From an uncultured Lachnospiraceae bacterium (GTDB taxonomy: Bacteria; Bacillota; Clostridia; Lachnospirales; Lachnospiraceae), in the NCBI GenBank assembly GCA_910579495.1, contig CAJTVD010000026.1:31006-45280 (forward strand): a stretch of DNA of 14,275 nucleotides, read 5' to 3'. Positions 6,462-14,012 of the stretch are shown here, in pieces. Each line of letters begins with the position of its first letter. The stretch's first letter is position 1. The notes under the pieces are model-generated. The model made no database searches. It saw nothing but the letters and a program-made list of their open reading frames with translations, and was not told the origin of the DNA. The translations under genes were made by a program, and so were the position numbers.

Positions 6462-6559
6462 TTGACAAGTATTTTTTTCATTTTTTTTGATTTTTATTTT
6501 CTTTTGATTTCCCCGGCCTGTTTGCGAAACATAGGGTCCCTAAATCCTCCCTGCCCCTT

Positions 6560-7831
6560 TCAAAGCTCCAGCCTGTCATAAACCTCCAGGCAATCCAGGG
6601 TGGCAAAATAATCCTTCGGCGTCTCCGCCCTCCTGATCAGTTCCACACTTCCATCCTCCTTAAGAAGCAGCTCCGCAGACCTTAACTTGCCGTTATAATT
6701 ATAACCCATTGCATGGCCATGAGCCCCTGCGTCATGTATCACAAGATAATCTCCCTGGTCAATTTGGGGCAGCATCCTGTCTATAGCAAACTTATCATTA
6801 TTCTCGCATAAAGACCCAGTGACATCATATTTATGGTCGCAGGGTGCCTCTTCCTTCCCAAGCACCGTGATATGATGGTACGCCCCGTACATTGCAGGGC
6901 GCATAAGATTTACCGCGCAGGCATCCACCCCGATATATTCCTTGTGGGTATGCTTCTCATGGATCGCCTGGGTAACAAGCTGCCCGTAGGGCCCCATCAT
7001 AAAGCGTCCCATCTCTGTATAAATAGCCACATCGCCCATGCCTGCGGGAACCAGGATTTCTTCATAAACCTTCCGCACCCCTTGGCCAATTTTATAGATA
7101 TCGTTGGGTTCCTGGCCAGGCGTATAGGGAATCCCCACACCGCCGGAGAGATTGATAAAACGGATATCTGCCCCAGTTTCCTTCTTCAGTTTTACCGCAA
7201 GTGCAAAAAGCTCCCCTGCCAGGGCAGGGTAATAGCCGTTGGTCACTGTATTGCTGGCAAGAAAGGCGTGAATGCCAAAATTTTTCACACCTTTTTCCTT
7301 CAGGATCCTATACCCCTCAAACATCTGCTCCGTAGTAAAGCCATATTTGGAATCCCCGGGATTATCCATAATCTGGTTGCTCATCGTAAATACGCCCCCC
7401 GGGTTGTAACGGCAGCTCATCGTTTCCGGCAATTTCCCTAATATGTTTTCCACGAAGCCAATATGGGTGATATCGTCCAGGTTGATAATTGCCCCCAGCC
7501 TGGCGGCATATGCATATTCGTGGGCAGGGGTATCATTAGAAGAAAACATAATATCCTTTCCCCTGATCCCCACTGCATTACTGAGCATCAATTCCGTTAA
7601 AGAGGAACAGTCACAGCCGCAGCCATATTCATGCAAAATCTCCAACAGACGGGGGTTGGGCGTGGCCTTCACTGCAAAATATTCTTTAAAACCCGGATTC
7701 CACGCAAAAGCTTCCCTGACCGCCTGGGCATTCTTCCTGATTCCTTTTTCATCATATAAATAAAAAGGCGTAGGATAAACCTCCGCAATTTTCTTTGCTT
7801 TTTCCCTGGTAATAAACGGTATCTTTTTCAT
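6560..7831 (-). CDS. lysA: Diaminopimelate decarboxylase (PLP fold-type III)
   Basis: This is predicted to decarboxylate meso-diaminopimelate to L-lysine in the cytoplasm. The 423-aa length fits. The PLP-binding Lys55 is in EYFAVKATPNP, and the glycine-rich NLSGGVGIPY is at 227-236. CENNDKFA (342-349) corresponds to the substrate-site CESxD motif, and MGYNYN (375-380) holds the usual Tyr377. Two motifs differ from textbook LysA: the H-x-H-I-G-S segment reads GIHAFLASN (186-194), and EPGR reads TEMGR (272-276). I recall this variant from other Clostridia and Bacteroidetes. Another acid or amine substrate in the same fold is therefore possible but less likely. The start at 7831 has GGAGG upstream. 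It follows ung by 41 nt and is the last protein gene of the minus-strand run. Confidence 0.85.
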   Translation of the reverse strand: MKKIPFITREKAKKIAEVYPTPFYLYDEKGIRKNAQAVREAFAWNPGFKEYFAVKATPNPRLLEILHEYGCGCDCSSLTELMLSNAVGIRGKDIMFSSNDTPAHEYAYAARLGAIINLDDITHIGFVENILGKLPETMSCRYNPGGVFTMSNQIMDNPGDSKYGFTTEQMFEGYRILKEKGVKNFGIHAFLASNTVTNGYYPALAGELFALAVKLKKETGADIRFINLSGGVGIPYTPGQEPNDIYKIGQGVRKVYEEILVPAGMGDVAIYTEMGRFMMGPYGQLVTQAIHEKHTHKEYIGVDACAVNLMRPAMYGAYHHITVLGKEEAPCDHKYDVTGSLCENNDKFAIDRMLPQIDQGDYLVIHDAGAHGHAMGYNYNGKLRSAELLLKEDGSVELIRRAETPKDYFATLDCLEVYDRLEL

Positions 7832-7872
7832 TATGTACTCCTCCCTGCTGTCATGCCCGTCCTGGCTGCCCG

Positions 7873-8550
7873 CTACAGATTTTCTATCTGCCAGTCAATG
7901 GGCTCTATTCCGTGAGACTTTAAAAACTCATTGGCCTGGCTGAAATGCTTACATCCAAAAAATCCCCTGAATGCAGACAAAGGACTTGGATGAGGGGCCT
8001 TCAATATGAAATGTTTGGGGTTATTAAGCATTTTTATTTTGCTCTGAGCCGGCTTTCCCCATAACAGATAAACCACTGGACGGTCCTGGGCATTTACTGC
8101 CTGGATAATGGCATCCGTAAACTGCTCCCAGCCTTTCCCCTGATGGGACCCTGCCTGGTGCGCCCGCACAGTAAGCACTGTATTGAGCATCAGCACCCCC
8201 TGCTTTGCCCACTTTTCCAAATACCCGTTATTGGGAATCTGGCATCCTAAATCATCCTGAAGCTCCTTATAAATATTCTGTAAGGATGGGGGGATTTCCG
8301 GCTGGTCCGGCAAAACCGAAAAACACAGCCCATGTGCCTGGCGCTCCCCATGGTAAGGATCCTGTCCCAAAATCATAACCTTCACTTCGCTAAGGGGGGT
8401 AAAATGCAGCGCGTTAAAAATATCGTCCGCAGGAGGATAAATCACACGTGTTTGGTACTCCTGCCTTACAAACTGGTATAATTCCCTGTAATATGGTTTC
8501 TTAAATTCATTCTGGACATGTTCCAGCCAATCGTTTTCAATCATTGCCAT
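7873..8550 (-). CDS. ung: Uracil-DNA glycosylase, family 1
   Basis: The enzyme excises uracil from DNA produced by dCMP deamination or dUMP misincorporation, starting base-excision repair. The 225-aa product has the full set of family-1 motifs. The water-activating GQDPYHG is at 62-68 (Asp64), followed by HGLCFS, LLNTVLTVRAHQAGSH (121-136) and the minor-groove intercalation loop HPSPLSAFRGF (187-197, His187). The start at 8550 has GAAGGA upstream; a second ATG two codons later is an alternative. It lies 31 nt after hisF and 41 nt before lysA with no terminator, so it probably shares their transcript although its function is unrelated. Confidence 0.96.
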   Translation of the reverse strand: MAMIENDWLEHVQNEFKKPYYRELYQFVRQEYQTRVIYPPADDIFNALHFTPLSEVKVMILGQDPYHGERQAHGLCFSVLPDQPEIPPSLQNIYKELQDDLGCQIPNNGYLEKWAKQGVLMLNTVLTVRAHQAGSHQGKGWEQFTDAIIQAVNAQDRPVVYLLWGKPAQSKIKMLNNPKHFILKAPHPSPLSAFRGFFGCKHFSQANEFLKSHGIEPIDWQIENL

Positions 8551-8581
8551 GGCTTTTCCTTCTTTCCTGTTAAGGCTTTTT

Positions 8582-9343
8582 CTATAATCGTACAGATATT
8601 CCCTTTTCCCGCAAGTACTTTTTCAGTTCCCTGATCTCAAGCTCCTTAAAGTGAAACAGGGAAGCCGCCAGCACAGCTTCCGCCTTCCCTTCCTCCAGAG
8701 CCTCATAAAAGTGCGCTCTCTCTCCCGCACCCCCGGAGGCAATTACCGGAATGGGAACACTTTCTGCCACTTCCCTGGTAAGGGCAATGTCATAACCGGC
8801 CCTGGCCCCATCGCAGTCCATGCTGGTGAGCAGGATCTCCCCCGCCCCAAGCTGCCAGGCCTTAACCGCCCACTCTATGGCGTCTATCCCCATATCAATA
8901 CGCCCGCCATTTTTAAAAATATTCCAGCCTGTCCCATCTGCCCTTCTTTTGGCGTCTATGGCGACTACCACGCACTGGCTGCCAAACTTATCCGCGGCGT
9001 CACTGATCAGACGGGGATTCTCAATAGCGGCAGAATTCACAGATACTTTGTCTGCGCCTTCCCTTAAAATCATTTTAAAATCATCCACAGTCCTGATGCC
9101 GCCGCCAACAGTAAAGGGAATAAACACATTTTCCGCTACTTTTCTCACCATATCTCTTTTGATTTCCCTGGCGTCCGAGGAGGCGGTAATATCCAGGAAC
9201 ACCAGCTCATCCGCGCCCGCCCTGTCATATTCCCTCGCTACTTCCACAGGGTCGCCTGCGTCCCGCAGGTCTACAAAATTGGTTCCCTTAACTACCCTTT
9301 TGTTCTTAACGTCCAGGCAGGGAATAATTCTTTTCGTATGCAT
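8582..9343 (-). CDS. hisF: Imidazole glycerol phosphate synthase, cyclase subunit
   Basis: HisF receives ammonia from HisH and converts PRFAR to imidazole glycerol phosphate and AICAR, linking histidine and purine synthesis. The 253-aa (beta/alpha)8 barrel has the expected length. It carries both catalytic aspartates at the canonical positions, Asp11 (IIPCLDV) and Asp130 (VVVAIDAKR). The phosphate-binding segments FTVGGGIR (77-84) and PIPVIASGGAG are also present. The ATG at 9343 is preferred because GGGGAGG precedes it by 5 nt; an in-frame GTG at 9364 would add seven residues and overlap hisH. It starts 17 nt after hisH. hisA, which in most his operons lies between or beside these two, is not here. 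Confidence 0.97.
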   Translation of the reverse strand: MHTKRIIPCLDVKNKRVVKGTNFVDLRDAGDPVEVAREYDRAGADELVFLDITASSDAREIKRDMVRKVAENVFIPFTVGGGIRTVDDFKMILREGADKVSVNSAAIENPRLISDAADKFGSQCVVVAIDAKRRADGTGWNIFKNGGRIDMGIDAIEWAVKAWQLGAGEILLTSMDCDGARAGYDIALTREVAESVPIPVIASGGAGERAHFYEALEEGKAEAVLAASLFHFKELEIRELKKYLREKGISVRL

Positions 9344-9360
9344 TCTGGCCTCCCCGCTTT

Positions 9361-9975
9361 TCACCTTCTGTTTATATTAAGAAAATTCTTAAGTATCCGT
9401 AGTCCGGTTTCGGAGCTCTTTTCCGGATGAAACTGGCACGCGAAAATATTATCCTTTTCCACCGAAGCATGAATGAGAGTCCCATACTCTGTGGAGGCGG
9501 TGACAATCCCCTCATCCTCCGCCTTTAAATAATAGGAATGTACAAAATAAACACAGGCATTCTCTTCTATTCCACAAAAAAGCCTCCCTGGGTTGGGAAA
9601 AAGCAGGGAATTCCAGCCAATATGGGGAATTTTGATTTCCGGATTTTCCGGGATCCGCAGAATTTCCCCCGGCAGCAGCCCTAAACCCTCTGCTTCCGGG
9701 CTCTCCTGGCTTTTTTGGAAGAGAAGCTGCAGCCCAAGGCAAATACCAAGAAAAGGGATCTGGACGGAAACTGCCTGGCGGATCACATCCTCCAATCCAT
9801 AGGACCGGAGCTTCCCCATAGCTTCCCCGAAAGCGCCCACCCCTGGCAAAATTATTCTGTCAGCGTTTAAAATCCTTTCACGCTCTCTGGTAATAATTGC
9901 TTCCTCCCCCAGCCAGAGCAAAGCCTTTTCCACGCTCTTAATATTTCCTGCATCGTAATCAATAATTGCCGTCAT
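9361..9975 (-). CDS. hisH: Imidazole glycerol phosphate synthase, glutamine amidotransferase subunit
   Basis: HisH hydrolyses glutamine and channels ammonia to HisF in the fifth step of histidine biosynthesis. The 204-aa class I amidotransferase has the nucleophile Cys79 in LGICLGLQLLF, the His183/Glu185 pair in QFHPEKSS, the oxyanion-strand motif PGVGAFG (44-50) and the HisH-specific HIGWNSL (118-124). The stop overlaps nothing; hisF begins 17 nt later, so the two subunits are made together. Upstream, the 670-aa membrane-protein gene ends 40 nt before it, with an 8-bp hairpin in the gap. Confidence 0.97.
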   Translation of the reverse strand: MTAIIDYDAGNIKSVEKALLWLGEEAIITRERERILNADRIILPGVGAFGEAMGKLRSYGLEDVIRQAVSVQIPFLGICLGLQLLFQKSQESPEAEGLGLLPGEILRIPENPEIKIPHIGWNSLLFPNPGRLFCGIEENACVYFVHSYYLKAEDEGIVTASTEYGTLIHASVEKDNIFACQFHPEKSSETGLRILKNFLNINRR

Positions 9976-9993
9976 CCATTACACTCCCGCTTA

Positions 9994-10012
9994 ACACAGG
10001 GCATCCCTGCGT
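9994..10012 (-). other. Short intercistronic hairpin before hisH
   Basis: ACACAGGG (9994-10001) pairs with CCCTGCGT (10005-10012) around a 3-nt loop, with one G-U pair on the minus strand. It begins directly after the stop codon of the membrane-protein gene. There is no proper T run after it (GTTAAGC), so it is more likely a partial attenuator or an RNA-stability element than a full terminator. It is the only candidate break in the minus-strand operon. Confidence 0.35.
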
Positions 10013-10015
10013 AAC

Positions 10016-12028
10016 TTATTCGTTCCCTGATAAATCCTCTTCCTCAGGTAAAACATCTAAAGGCTCCTGTGGCTCCTGGGAATTTTCTTCCTCTCCGTCC
10101 TGGCCAAATTTTATTCCATTAACAGCCTCATAAACCCTCTGGGTATATGTATCATTATCATAGTCCAAAAGCTCTGACGCTTCCCCAGGGCTAATACCGT
10201 AGCTGTTCTCCAGTATAGAACAGATTTCCTGGAATAATTCATCTATCCGTGCCCTTACATTATACTCATCTACACCTGTAAGCTTGCCGTAACACTCCAC
10301 ACCCCTTATAAGTGCATCCACAGCTTCCATTTCCTGCCCCAATGCCATATAATTTTTGTAAGAATCCACCTTCCGCTCCATCAGCAGGATCGTTTTGGCC
10401 CTTTCAAAAATAATCGCATCATTTTCCTGCAGATTTTTATTATAGAGCAATTCATAAACCGTCCCATAATCGCCACTGCGGAAAGCCGCCCGGGCATCGT
10501 TTTTATCAGCATATTCCGGTAAGAAAATACTCAAAATACATATGCTGGCTATCATGGTCCCGCAAAATGCCAAAAGCAGTATCACATGCTTAAGGCTAAA
10601 GAGCTTAAAGGGATTTTCCCAGGGTTCTTTCTCCTTCTTCTCTTTTACCGGCTTTGGTTTCTTTTCTTTTTTCGGCTTCTTTTCTTTCTTGTTTTTCTTA
10701 GCCGCTTTCTTTCCCTTGCCTTCTTCTCCCTCTTCTTCTTTGCCCTTTTTCCCTTTTTTCTTTTTTCCGCCCTTCTTGCCCTTTTCTTTGTCTTCCTGGG
10801 CCAGTTCTTTTAAAATATCAGCATTTTCTTCGGATACCGGCAGATTCTCCTCTTCTTCCTCTTCTTCTTCCTGGGTAATATACTCTAAAAATCTTGCCAG
10901 AAGGCCTGGCTTTTTTTCTTTGGCCTTCTCCTGGCCAATTTCCCCTATTCCCCAGCTGTCATCTGTCTTCTCTTCCCCAAAGCCCCCCTGGAAATCATCC
11001 TCTTCATCTCCAAATACGCTTTGGATGCCGGTTTCACGTTCAAGTTCTTCCGGTTCTCCTTTGTTCTTTCCAGCTTTCTTCTTCCCTTTGGGTGGGCGCT
11101 TTTTATTTTTTGCTTTTTTCTCTTCACCTGGCGGATCTACAGCCTTATTTTTCTCCGTAGGCATATCCGCAAAAATGTCAAACTCATCATCAGCCCCATC
11201 ATCTCTTCCCGCTGGCTCCTCAATTCCTTCCAGAAGGGCAAGCATATCGTCATCAACACCCTGGCTTCCGTCCGCTTTCTTTAGAAGGCTGTTGATCTCA
11301 TCCAGATCAGAATCCGTATTGTCCATATTGTCTATCAGGTCTGTGATATCTACATTCTCCACATCAGGCACATCCCCGCCTGTTGGCAGAATTTCTTCCG
11401 GGATAACGGCATCTGCCCCTTCCTTATCATCTGTTTCTGCCAGAAGGTCATCAATATCCATTTTCCAATCTTCGTATTCATCTTCAACTGGACCTGCCTC
11501 CCCGTCACTAAAAGCGGCATCTGGCAGACTGTCTGGCAAATCTGATACATCCGTAAAATATCCTTCCCCTGAAGGTGATTCTTCCTGTAAATCCAATAGC
11601 TGCTCCAGGGATAAACCTGTCTCTTCCAGGACATCATCCATATTTTCTGTATTGGAAGTTAAATCATATAACTCTGGCTCTTCCACAGGTGGTTCCGCTA
11701 CATCTGGCAGGCCTGCCGGATATTCATCAGGGATTCCAAGGACTTCCACATTATCAAGGATTCCCTCCTCTTCCCCTTCCCTACTATCAGAAAAGTCTGC
11801 AAAATCTCCTGTCTGTGCCTGGGTTTCTAAATCTGAAAACTGCTCTCCGGAAAGCCCTGTATCGTCTGTCAACCCTGCCAATTGCTCCAAGGAAATCCCG
11901 GCATCCTCAGAAAAATCTGCAAAATCTTCTAAGGCCATTGATGTATTTGTTTCCTCTTCTGTTGGCTGTTGCCCATTGTCAGTCAGTGATTTCAATAAAT
12001 TATCAAGATATTCCTCATCAGTAGCCAT
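10016..12028 (-). CDS. Large single-pass membrane protein with acidic N-terminus and Lys/Glu-rich linker; function unknown
   Basis: I do not recognise a named family. The 670 residues fall into four parts. Residues 1-300 are strongly acidic and probably disordered, with repeated short motifs: DFADFS at 35-40 and 75-80, and SLEQL-x2-L-type units near 46-53, 60-67 and 140-147. A mixed-charge segment follows (300-408), including eight consecutive Glu (387-394). A Lys/Glu-rich linker spans 411-468. The single hydrophobic span (about 481-503) is followed by an external helical domain (505-640) with a TPR-like AAFRSGDYGTVYELL, and an acidic tail. The basic flank predicts the N-terminus inside. There is no signal peptide. 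The acidic part contains helices such as DLDEINSLLKKA (241-252) that resemble the CheY-binding peptide of FliM. It lies 21 nt after the Sir2-like gene. Lys/Glu codons make the minus strand purine-rich here, so mutual shadow frames on the other strand are artefacts. Confidence 0.85.
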   Translation of the reverse strand: MATDEEYLDNLLKSLTDNGQQPTEEETNTSMALEDFADFSEDAGISLEQLAGLTDDTGLSGEQFSDLETQAQTGDFADFSDSREGEEEGILDNVEVLGIPDEYPAGLPDVAEPPVEEPELYDLTSNTENMDDVLEETGLSLEQLLDLQEESPSGEGYFTDVSDLPDSLPDAAFSDGEAGPVEDEYEDWKMDIDDLLAETDDKEGADAVIPEEILPTGGDVPDVENVDITDLIDNMDNTDSDLDEINSLLKKADGSQGVDDDMLALLEGIEEPAGRDDGADDEFDIFADMPTEKNKAVDPPGEEKKAKNKKRPPKGKKKAGKNKGEPEELERETGIQSVFGDEEDDFQGGFGEEKTDDSWGIGEIGQEKAKEKKPGLLARFLEYITQEEEEEEEENLPVSEENADILKELAQEDKEKGKKGGKKKKGKKGKEEEGEEGKGKKAAKKNKKEKKPKKEKKPKPVKEKKEKEPWENPFKLFSLKHVILLLAFCGTMIASICILSIFLPEYADKNDARAAFRSGDYGTVYELLYNKNLQENDAIIFERAKTILLMERKVDSYKNYMALGQEMEAVDALIRGVECYGKLTGVDEYNVRARIDELFQEICSILENSYGISPGEASELLDYDNDTYTQRVYEAVNGIKFGQDGEEENSQEPQEPLDVLPEEEDLSGNE

Positions 12029-12049
12029 TATACTCCCCTACTTTCCCTT

Positions 12050-12835
12050 TTATTTTGTTCCATTCTCCAGTTTAACACACTGGAAACCTTTAGACAATTC
12101 TTTTAAAAATTCTTCTGGATTTTGGCAAATGCCAGAGCCCCTTTCCCTGATTTCCTCTGTTAATTGATAAATTCTGCTGTGAATCCGAAAAAGCTCTGCT
12201 TTTTGGTTATAATAAACAATCTTCTCAAAGGGCCATCTGATAACCGTAGGGTATTTCATGCCAACGCCAACCTCAAGAAGCACTATCTTTTTATTGACTG
12301 TCCCTTGCAGCCACTTCCTGTAAACAGACCACTGATTTAAATACCCTTCCTCCACATATTCTTCTGCCTGGATATTATTGAATACAAGAGGGCTGTTACA
12401 AAGAGGGCATACAGGGCAAACAGGCGGTTTGGTGTTCTCTGCCTCTTCCATATAGTTCTTTATTTCCCACAAGAGCCCTTCAGGAAGATCATATAAATCC
12501 ATACTGCATTTTTTACTGCACTGCAGTTTCCTGTACCCGCCGCATGGTTCCACTATCCGTTTTTCATCCAGGCCGCATTCCCTGGCCAGCCCATCCTGGC
12601 AGAGAGTTACCAGGAAATAATTTTTCTGCCCAAACCAGCCTGCAAGGGAATGGTAAACCAGGGATTTCTGTTCCTTGATATCCTGTAGCTTCAGTTTTTC
12701 TATGTAGGGCAGCATCCAGGATTCTTTGGGGGGATCCTGAAATTTTCTGGCTTCATTTAAAGCGTCCAATTCTTCGCCTATCCCCACCAACACCATATCC
12801 GCTTCCCGGATTTTTTTTATTATATGCTCCATCAT
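12050..12835 (-). CDS. Degenerate Sir2 (sirtuin)-like protein
   Basis: The 261-aa product looks like a Sir2-superfamily protein. The N-terminal ADMVLVGIGEELDA (12-25) sits where sirtuins have the NAD-binding GAGISAESG. KNYFLVTLCQDGLARECG (71-88) aligns with the TQNIDGLHxxAG segment. Two cysteine pairs, Cys106/Cys110 and Cys143/Cys146, sit at the zinc site. VLLEVGVGMKYPTVIRWPFE (185-204) resembles the late NAD-binding strand. The catalytic His of the LHG motif is not present: the position reads EPCGGY (96-101). The GAG-I-S loop is also altered. Ordinary NAD-dependent deacetylase activity is therefore doubtful, and a binding or ADP-ribose-related role is possible. AGGATAAG precedes the first of two adjacent ATGs. 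The gene follows cheV behind a terminator and precedes the membrane-protein gene by 21 nt. Superfamily assignment is from motif memory. Confidence 0.7.
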   Translation of the reverse strand: MMEHIIKKIREADMVLVGIGEELDALNEARKFQDPPKESWMLPYIEKLKLQDIKEQKSLVYHSLAGWFGQKNYFLVTLCQDGLARECGLDEKRIVEPCGGYRKLQCSKKCSMDLYDLPEGLLWEIKNYMEEAENTKPPVCPVCPLCNSPLVFNNIQAEEYVEEGYLNQWSVYRKWLQGTVNKKIVLLEVGVGMKYPTVIRWPFEKIVYYNQKAELFRIHSRIYQLTEEIRERGSGICQNPEEFLKELSKGFQCVKLENGTK

Positions 12836-12879
12836 ACTCTTATCCTGCTTATAATCAATTGAAGGCCTATTACATTTAG

Positions 12880-12910
12880 TATAATAAAAGCCGGAAGTAT
12901 TTCCGGCTCT
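12880..12910 (-). terminator. Rho-independent terminator of cheV
   Basis: AGCCGGAA (12889-12896) and TTCCGGCT (12901-12908) form a perfect 8-bp stem with a 4-nt loop. On the minus strand TTTATTAT follows the stem. It starts about 27 nt after the cheV stop and separates cheV from the Sir2-like gene. The promoter of the downstream genes must lie between here and 12836, but I do not see a convincing one. Confidence 0.85.
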
Positions 12911-12935
12911 TTTCTCTTAGGAATGTTACAAATAT

Positions 12936-13838
12936 TTAACCATTGTTTCCAACCAGCCCGTCTATAACTCTTACAAGATTTCCGATTTCCGGTTTTGATA
13001 ACTGTGCATTTGCGCCCAGGGATTCACCTTTTTTACGCATCTCATCATTAACCAGGGATGAGAAAATAACTACCGGGATATCTTTTGTATCTTCATCATC
13101 TTTAATAAGTTTCGTAAGCCTGTGTCCATCCATAAGCGGCATCTCAATATCAGTAATAACGCATTGGACATTTTCCTTCAATGTGCCTTTGTTCTTACAT
13201 TCAGTAATGATATCATAGGCTTCCTGCCCATTGCCTGTATGTGTCAGGTTTATGTAGCCTGCCTGCTTTAATGAATCCACAATCAGGCGGTTGAGCAGTA
13301 CGGAATCTTCAGCAATTAAAATTGGCACATTGTTCCTGCTCCTGCTGCCCATTTCTTCAATTTCACTAGTTTTAAGCCCGGTTTCCGGATTAATATCAGT
13401 TACAATTTTTTCAAAATCAAGAATAATGATCAATCTGTTATCCAGTTTCACAATTCCTGTGGAAATGCTCTCTTCCGCGCTGGATACGGTTGCACCCGGT
13501 TTGATAATATTTTCCCAGGAAACTCTATGAATTCCTCTTACGGCATCAACATGGAAAGCAATATCCAGTTTATTGAAATTTGTAATAATAAACAGCCCGC
13601 CTGCCTCGGAAACGCCTCTTTGCAGGCAGTTCTTTAAATCGATTGCTGTAATCATTGTATCCCTGGGCATAAAAATCCCTTCAATACTCGGATGTGCATT
13701 GGGTACAGGCGTAACTTCCTCGTAATGTATGATTTCCTTGATCTTCGCCACATTAATACCATATGCATTCCCATCCAATACAAATTCCAATACTTCCAAC
13801 TCATTTGTTCCATTTTCCAGAAGAATCTTTGTATCCAT
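12936..13838 (-). CDS. cheV: Chemotaxis adaptor CheV (CheW domain fused to a receiver)
   Basis: CheV couples chemoreceptors to the CheA kinase through its CheW-like domain and is tuned by phosphorylation of its receiver. The 300-aa protein has a CheW-like domain at about 12-150, including VLEFVLDGNAYGINVAKIKEI (16-36 region) and a GIFMPRDTMITAIDL strand where CheW has NLRG..P..DL. A linker follows, then a receiver (about 171-296) with Glu177/Asp178, phospho-acceptor Asp230 (CVITDIEMPLMDG), Ser260 and Lys282 (LSKPE). The ATG at 13838 is chosen because GAGGTG precedes it by 7 nt; the in-frame start at 13886 lies between the promoter and this site and lacks one. It has its own promoter and terminator. 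No cheA, receptor or flagellar gene is in the window. Confidence 0.93.
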   Translation of the reverse strand: MDTKILLENGTNELEVLEFVLDGNAYGINVAKIKEIIHYEEVTPVPNAHPSIEGIFMPRDTMITAIDLKNCLQRGVSEAGGLFIITNFNKLDIAFHVDAVRGIHRVSWENIIKPGATVSSAEESISTGIVKLDNRLIIILDFEKIVTDINPETGLKTSEIEEMGSRSRNNVPILIAEDSVLLNRLIVDSLKQAGYINLTHTGNGQEAYDIITECKNKGTLKENVQCVITDIEMPLMDGHRLTKLIKDDEDTKDIPVVIFSSLVNDEMRKKGESLGANAQLSKPEIGNLVRVIDGLVGNNG

Positions 13839-13889
13839 TTCTTTCACCTCGTTCTTTTCCTGATGATACCCGCATTTACCTTCCACAAA

Positions 13890-13918
13890 ATTATATCATA
13901 TATCCACTTCCCAAACAA
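13890..13918 (-). promoter_or_regulatory. Promoter of cheV
   Basis: On the minus strand TTGTTT (13913-13918) and TATAAT (13890-13895) are 17 bp apart. They lie about 50 nt upstream of the cheV start. The extended region is AT-rich and follows the hairpin-rich spacer after the rRNA terminator. Confidence 0.65.
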
Positions 13919-13961
13919 TAAGTAACCGTCATTTTTTTCGCTTATCTCCGCAAAAGACAAC

Positions 13962-14012
13962 GGATGCCAGGCTCCGCCAGACATCCTTATGCCAACAAGT
14001 GCTACCGCACTT
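13962..14012. repeat. Two small hairpins in the spacer between the rRNA terminator and cheV
   Basis: AAGTGC (13997-14002) pairs with GCACTT (14007-14012) around TACC. GGATG (13962-13966) pairs with CATCC (13982-13986), with an inner GGC/GCC pair around TCC. The GC-rich spacer holds no credible gene. Such paired hairpins after rRNA operons look like a dispersed intergenic repeat, but only one copy is visible here. Confidence 0.4.

Noticed and set aside
10542..12167. Long open frame on the plus strand opposite the 670-aa membrane protein, rich in Ser and Phe
   Set aside because: It is the antisense of the acidic and Lys/Glu-rich coding sequence. Glu and Lys codons read backwards give Ser, Phe and Leu. 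It has no ribosome site, and its extent follows the real gene and part of the next.
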